Assembly: GCA_024196135.1 (NCBI GenBank)
Contig: JAMQCK010001074.1
Span: 1 to 12,339 of the forward strand
Origin: Pleurotus ostreatus/Saccharomyces cerevisiae fusant
Taxonomy: Eukaryota; Opisthokonta
Reading direction: 5' to 3'
DNA: 12,339 nucleotides
Part shown: positions 7,454-12,339 of the stretch, in pieces
How positions within the stretch are numbered: position 1 is the stretch's first letter
Layout: the number at the start of each line of letters is the position of its first letter
Notes under the pieces: generated by a model
The model's input: the letters and a program-made list of their open reading frames with translations, nothing else
The model's database searches: none
What the model was told of the DNA's origin: nothing
Made by a program: the position numbers and the translations under genes

Positions 7454-8100
7454 GGTGGGCATGCGGAGGAGGGATGTTTGTCAGTATTCGCCTTGCCTGT
7501 ATTCCTGCTCCTTGCTTTGTGTATAGCTCTGTATCATACGGGTGTGGACATTATTGTATCGTTTTATCTCTAATTGCTGTTCTCTCGTACCGACGGGTTG
7601 GCTGAACAGCAGGTGACCGAACTGAATGAATGGAAGCAAATAACGGTGGGCAGTCCTTCGTCGTTCTTCCTGCAAGCAGCCTTCGCGGCTCTACACCGTA
7701 AGTCTCTCTGCTCGTCGACCTCTCATGACGCTCGCCATCGACGACACGTTGCACAGTGACGATGCGGGGTAGGTTTGCAATCACATGCAGTCCGTCCGGT
7801 CCGGCGCACGCCCCAGCCCATACCGGCATCGGGCACCTTACCCTCGTCCTTCCCATCTCTCTCCCGACCTCGTACTTATACCTACCAGGTCGCTGCGTTG
7901 TCCCCCTCACCCCGCGGAACCCCGCCCGACCATTACACGCCACCCCCGCGCCGCGCCATAAACTGGTTCGGATCGCCGACGCACTTGGCGGTACCCCGCA
8001 AGTGATCACCTGAGAACACAGAGCTGGCTGCAGGACAAGCGGGACCTTTCTGCGTCTTGCTGCTCCCCAGCTCGATACACCCATCCTCGACGCGCCTGGG
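7454..8100. other. CAF1 3' end and carnitine acetyltransferase promoter region
   Basis: No gene is supported in these 650 nt between two genes in the same orientation. The first part should hold the CAF1 3' untranslated region. Four CCCCGC hexamers cluster at 7910-7999. No clear TATA box was seen; CATAAA near 7957 is weak. Confidence 0.5.
7910..7999 (-). promoter_or_regulatory. Cluster of four CreA/Mig1-like sites
   Basis: CCCCGC occurs at 7910-7915, 7920-7925, 7944-7949 and 7994-7999. Its complement GCGGGG matches SYGGRG, the fungal CreA/Mig1 carbon-repressor consensus. The cluster lies about 100-190 nt upstream of the first carnitine acetyltransferase ATG. Carbon repression would suit this gene, but the local GC richness makes chance matches likely. 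Confidence 0.25.
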
Positions 8101-10215
8101 ATGCTGAGAATATCGTCGAACGTTGCGCGTTCAGCTCGTTTGGTGAGTGGGCGGGTTGGTGGACGGGAGGTGTGATCGGGGCTGATGCGCTTGCAACGTA
8201 GCCGCGGTCGCAGATCATGTCGCGTTCGCTGAAGTCTACGGCGAGGGCCGCGAATGCGGACCCTCCTCCGGGATACGCTATCGATCCCAAAGCTACACCT
8301 ATGCTGCGATACCAGGAGTCTCTGCCTCGGTTGCCAGTACCTACCCTCAGCTCAACTGCACACAAGTACCTCGAGACCGTCCAGCCACACCTTACACCCG
8401 AGGAGTTCGCGCGCACTGAGGTTGCGGTGAAGGACTTCATATCCTCCCCCTTCTCCGCCGAGCTCCAGAAGCGCCTCCAAGCTCGCGCCTCTGACCCCTC
8501 TACAAAGAACTGGCTCGCGGACTGGTGGAATGAAGCCGCGTACATGGGTTACCGCGACCCCGTCGTCGTGTTCGTGAGCTACTTCTACGTGCACGTCGAC
8601 GACAAGCTCCGGAAGACGCCCGCCGCCCGCGCCGCCGCGCTCATCAAGGCCATGCTCCCCTTCCGGGAGCTCACCGAGAGCGGGCGCCTCGAGCCGGAGA
8701 AGGTCAGGGGCGCGCCGCTGTGCATGGCCTCGTACAAGTGGCTCTTCCACTCCTCGCGGTACCCGACCAAACCGTCGGACACTGCCCGCAAGTTCGACCC
8801 TGCGGCGCACAACCATGTCGTCTTCGTGCGCAAGAACAAATTCTTCACGGTTCCGCTCGCAGATGCGTCGGGGAGGGAGTACAGCGCGGCGGACCTGGAG
8901 GCGCAGATCAACAAGGTCATCCAACTTGCAGGCGACGCGGCGGACCCGCACCCCGTCGGCGCGCTCACCTCCGACAACCGCGACTTATGGACGGACGCGC
9001 GCGCTGCGCTGCTCGCTGCGTCGCCCGACAACGCGAAGGCCCTTGAAGCCATCGAGAGCGCGATTATCGTCGTCTGCCTTGATGACAAGAAGCCCGTCAC
9101 GCGCGAGGATATCTCCTGGCAATGCTGGGTCGGCGATGGGAAGAACAGGTTCTACGACAAGCACCAGCTCATCGTCTTCGACAACGGCCGCTCTGGCTTT
9201 CTGGGCGAGCATTCGTGCATGGACGGCACGCCCACGCTGCGCATGAATGAGTCCGTGCTCGCGTCGCTGGCACTCGGCAAGGCGGACCTCGGTCCCTCTG
9301 AGCCATCATCGTCGCTGCCCGAGCCCACCCAACTCAAGTTCACGCTCAACGACGACGTCAAGTCCGCTATCAAGGCCTCCGAGAAGCGCTTCGACGAGCT
9401 CGTCGGCGCCCACGACCTCTACGTGCTCCACTACGAGGGCTACGGCAAGAACGCGATCAAGAAGTACAAGGCCTCGCCCGACGCGTGGGCGCAGCTCGTC
9501 AAGCAGCTCGCCTTCCAGAAGATGTACGGGCGCCCGGCGGTCACCTACGAGAGCGCGCAGACGCGCAAGTACCAGCTCGGGCGCACGGAGGTCATCCGCA
9601 GCGCGTCGAACGAGTCGAAGGCGTGGACGGAGGCGATGGCGGACCCGAAGCGCACCGACGTGGAGCGCGCGAAGCTGTTCCGGGCCGCCGTCGCGCGGCA
9701 CCTGCAGTACGCGGCGTGGGCGGCGGACGGGCAGGGCGTCGACAGGCACTTGTTTGGGCTGAAGAAGGTGCTGAAGGAGGGCGAGGATCTGCCTGCGATC
9801 TACAAGGACCCAGCGTTCGCACGCACGTCGCACTGGGAACTGAGCACGAGCCAGCTGAGCTCGCCCTACTTTGAGGGTTGGGGCTATGGAGAGGGTGAGT
9901 CTCGTACTTCTTGGCTTGGTTTCGGGTCAACTGGCTGTCGACTTCTTGCCTCCTTGCACGCAAGCCTCTCTCTTCATGTCTTCTATCTGCCCTTCTTCCG
10001 GTTGCAGCGCTAACTAGAACCCAGTGGTACCTGATGGCTACGGCCTTTCATACGCGATTGGCGACGATTACATCCGGTGGACGATCACGAGCCTCAAGCG
10101 CAACACCGCTGAGCTTCGGCACTACCTAGCGGAGGCCGCGACGGAGACTCGCGTCATGATGGACAATGCCCTCGCCGCTGAGAAGGCCGCAGCGGCGCCA
10201 GCGGCCAAGTTATAG
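8101..10215 (+). CDS. CAT2: Carnitine O-acetyltransferase, probable dual mitochondrial and peroxisomal form
   Basis: This enzyme exchanges acetyl groups between CoA and carnitine so that acetyl units can leave peroxisomes or enter mitochondria. The body runs from 8217 to 9894 and then, after a 130-nt intron (branch CTAAC, acceptor CCCAG), from 10025 to 10215. From the 8217 ATG this gives 622 aa, full length for the family. Catalytic His is H332 in GEHSCMDGTPT. The carnitine-site block RTE is residues 456-458 in GRTEVIRSAS, and the STS motif is 543-545. The last three residues are AKL, a peroxisomal PTS1 signal. An upstream exon, 8101-8142, encodes MLRISSNVARSARL and splices in frame (intron 8143-8201, 59 nt, branch CTGAT) to add a presequence, giving about 641 aa. 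The gene assignment is very secure; the 8101 start is inference. Confidence 0.93.
8217..8219 (+). other. Internal start codon for the peroxisomal form of carnitine acetyltransferase
   Basis: This ATG has a purine at -3 and begins directly before the conserved enzyme body. Initiation here, by leaky scanning or from a transcript starting inside the upstream exon or intron, would omit the presequence and leave the C-terminal AKL as the only targeting signal. The 5' intron could also be purely untranslated, in which case this is the only start. Confidence 0.6.
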
Positions 10216-10458
10216 TAGCGGGCGAGGTCGGGGAGGAAGTAGAGATATTGCTGGCTTGTATGTATCGATGCTCTGTGATGGTTATCGGCGCAGCACCGCG
10301 TCCACTTGAATACCAAGGGTCCCTCCTTCGAAAACCAAGTACGCAAGTGCGAGGCTGGACCCATGAGCGCACCTGGGACGTACGTTGACACGCGGTTTCC
10401 CGATTTGGGGCGCATGCAGGTCACTTTCGCACATCTTCGTTTAGGCGCCCACGACGCC
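10216..10458. other. Carnitine acetyltransferase 3' end and Argonaute upstream region
   Basis: No gene is supported. The first part should be the carnitine acetyltransferase 3' untranslated region. An inverted repeat TAGGCG-CCCACGA-CGCCTA (10442-10460) abuts the Argonaute TATA box. Confidence 0.5.
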
Positions 10459-10466
10459 TATATAAA
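10459..10466 (+). promoter_or_regulatory. TATA box of the Argonaute gene
   Basis: TATATAAA lies 96 nt upstream of the Argonaute ATG, a fitting distance for a short 5' leader. It is the best TATA match in the window and suggests a regulated rather than housekeeping promoter. Confidence 0.7.
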
Positions 10467-10561
10467 CAGTGCCGTAAGGCCCTGTCCTTTCCTCTTTCCA
10501 CCATCGCAAGCCGCATCGCGGATATCGCCTCAAGACAGAACTCACTCTCATATCGAAGAAT

Positions 10562-12339
10562 ATGCCTCCGAGAGGCGATCGTGGTAGAGGCGGTGGAACT
10601 CCGGCCCGCGGCGGTCCCGGCGGAGGAGGCGGCGGCGGAGGTAGAGGCGGGGGTCCTAGAGGTGGGGGCGGTGGAGGTGGTGGTCCAGGAAGGGGCGGAG
10701 GTGGTGGAGGTGGTGGAGGCAGAGGTGGAGGGGGCTGGGGTCGCGGGGGACCGCGTGGGGGAGCTCCACCGGGGTCACCGACTCCCTCCTCCGCTCCCAG
10801 TGTGAGCAGCGCGGGAGGCGGTCGTGGGGGCCGCGGCGCCGGAGGACCTGCTATCCGAGGTATGGGACGCGGAAGGGGGCGTGGCCAGACGACGGTACTC
10901 GCCTCTCAGGCGGCAACGACGATAGATTGTAAGTGATCTATATCTCCCCTTCCCACCTTACAGATCCCTGATGCTTCATCAGCGTCTGTCGTGGCGGTTG
11001 GTGTCAAGCGTCCCAGTTTTGGGACGTCAGGCAAGATCATGCGCGCGGTAGTCAACATGTACAGACTCGAGATCCCTGATGGGACCATCTACCACTACGA
11101 CGGTGAGTATTTTGTGTCGCTACATAATCAATGTGGCGCTAACAAATATTCTAGTTGGTATGTTGGCGTGATCCAGGCCCCCGGCTGGGAGCTTATTTCT
11201 TATGATATGCAGACCTGATTTCCGAGAAGACTCTGCCCATCCGGCGCAACATGGAGTTATTCAAGCAGCTTCAGAACGAGATTGCGCCGACTGTATTCAC
11301 GGACAAGGTTTCTTACGATGGGCGCAAGAACTTCTACGCGTCGTACCGGCTGAACATACCCGACGACGCCGCAGAGGTTCGTTCTTTCTGTGACTTCGCG
11401 CAGCCGAGCCCTGATTACACCACTGCACAGTTCCAAATCCCCATCCCAAGCGGAAATCCCGACCGTCCTCCGCGCGTCTACAGGATTAAGATCAAGCTCG
11501 TCAATCAAATCAATCCGGAGTAAGTTCGTGACCTTCCTATCTATGCTGGACTTATCGTCTTTGCAGGTTGCTGCTACGCTTCGTCGAAGGGAAGCAGTCG
11601 AACGACAATGAAGCGATCACGGCCATTCAGGTAGATGCCCTTCCGTCCACTACAAACAATGACGGTCGCTCTAACAACAACTTCAGGCTCTCAACGTCGT
11701 GCTGCGTATGGAGCCGACACAGAAGTATCCGTTCAATGTCCGCAGCTTCTACACACCGCAGGGGAAGAGGGAAATTAGGGGAGGAATCGAGCTATGGCGA
11801 GGGTACGCCGATATTCACTCACATTGAATCGCCACCGCGCACTGACACCGTGCTCCCACAGATACTTCCAGTCGGTCCGTCCGACTATGCACAGTGAGTC
11901 TACATGATGCTCATGTTTTTGCCGCACTCACCATCGCGACAGAGCTTGTCGTGAACGTCGATGTCACAGCTGCCGTGTTTTACCAACCTGGCCCGCTCAT
12001 CAGCCTTTGCCTCAAGTTCCTCAACCGCGACCCCAGCAATCCTCGTTACCTAGAGAGTCTCCCGGACCGCGAGCGGCTCGAGCTGAAGCGCTGGCTCACT
12101 GGCCTCAAGATCTACGCTGGCGATGGCGGTGGTGGCGGCAACGGCGGCCGTCGCCCCCCTCGCGCAATCACGGGGTTGTCGCGCGACTCAGCGATGACGC
12201 TCTCTTTCCGCCTCAAGCGCGAGGGCCAGCCGGAGCGGCCAATTACTGTTGCGCAATACTTCCAGACTATCCTGAACCGCCGATTGCAATATCCGAAGCT
12301 TCCGTGCGTCGAGGTACTTGATGAATGGGCTGGTACTCT
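10562..12339 (+). CDS. Argonaute (QDE-2-like RNA silencing protein), N-terminal half, partial
   Basis: Argonaute binds small guide RNAs and silences complementary transcripts. The segments seen are 10562-10928, 10983-11102, 11155-11157, 11213-11376, 11431-11519, 11567-11630, 11687-11802, 11862-11893 and 11943 onward. Introns are 47-59 nt, with branch sites such as CTGAT, GCTAAC and CTAAC. About 450 residues are present. Residues 4-110 are Gly/Arg-rich with RGG repeats. The N domain follows (VGVKRPSFGTSG, IYHYDV, SEKTLPIRRNMELFKQL). Linker 1 (DUF1785) contains GGIELWRGYFQSVRPT and FYQPGPLISLCLKFL. The start of PAZ is PITVAQYFQTILNRRLQYP followed by LPCVEV. The rest of PAZ, MID and PIWI lie beyond the window, so slicer residues cannot be checked. 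A donor-like GTACTT at 12314 may start another intron. Confidence 0.96.
11155..11157 (+). other. Apparent 3-nt microexon (TTG) in the Argonaute gene
   Basis: Between exon end 11102 and exon start 11213 lie GTGAGT...GCTAAC...TTCTAG (11103-11154, 52 nt), then TTG, then GTATGT...ATGCAG (11158-11212, 55 nt). Each half is a canonical-size intron. Including TTG changes the junction from HYD-D-LISEK to HYD-V-D-LISEK without shifting frame. Confidence 0.6.

Noticed and set aside
8352..9833. Long minus-strand open frames opposite carnitine acetyltransferase
   Set aside because: Antisense shadows of a strongly GC3-biased coding exon; the plus-strand protein is unmistakable.
10929..10963. First Argonaute intron ending at the CAG at 10961-10963
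   Set aside because: That acceptor shifts the frame to an immediate TGA. The next acceptor (CAG ending at 10982) restores frame, gives a 54-nt intron and places CTGAT at a proper branch distance.

Overview
The window looks like nuclear DNA of a filamentous basidiomycete (Agaricomycetes-type). The coding exons are GC-rich. Nearly every intron is 47-59 nt with GTRNGT-type donors and CTRAY-like branch sites close to CAG/TAG acceptors. The gene set (mitochondrial SDH2, CCR4-NOT CAF1, a PTS1-tailed carnitine acetyltransferase, an RGG-Argonaute) fits that placement. Species was not determined. No mobile element, CRISPR array, rRNA or tRNA was recognised.

Layout: (1) 1-95, minus strand, the first 31 codons of an unidentified protein with a proline run and a KRQR basic cluster, with a TATA box at 387-394. 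(2) About 395-3900, a gene-poor stretch of roughly 3.5 kb. It holds a plus-strand TATA box (2650), a 155-nt imperfect hairpin (3118-3272), a diverged 27-nt repeat of the hairpin's 3' arm end (3287-3313), an alternating palindrome cluster (3501-3530) and two plus-strand AATAAA motifs (3761-3778). (3) 3902-4979, minus strand, SDH2, the iron-sulfur subunit of succinate dehydrogenase, six exons, 271 aa. (4) 4980-6205, an intergenic region between divergent genes, with a palindromic CCAAT pair (5093-5105) on the SDH2 side. (5) 6206-7453, plus strand, the CAF1/POP2 deadenylase of CCR4-NOT, five exons, 346 aa. (6) 8101-10215, plus strand, carnitine O-acetyltransferase. It has an upstream exon that would encode a mitochondrial presequence, an internal start at 8217, and a C-terminal AKL peroxisomal signal. 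(7) 10562 to the window end, plus strand, the N-terminal half of an Argonaute (RGG region, N domain, linker 1, start of PAZ), nine exon segments including an apparent 3-nt microexon.

The genes do not form an obvious functional cluster. SDH2 and carnitine acetyltransferase both serve acetyl-unit and respiratory metabolism. CAF1 and Argonaute both act in post-transcriptional control. The most notable observations are the 3-nt Argonaute microexon, the two-promoter or two-start architecture for dual targeting of carnitine acetyltransferase, and the long hairpin in the gene-poor region. All exon joins were deduced by hand from reading frame, splice consensus and family conservation; no transcript data were available.
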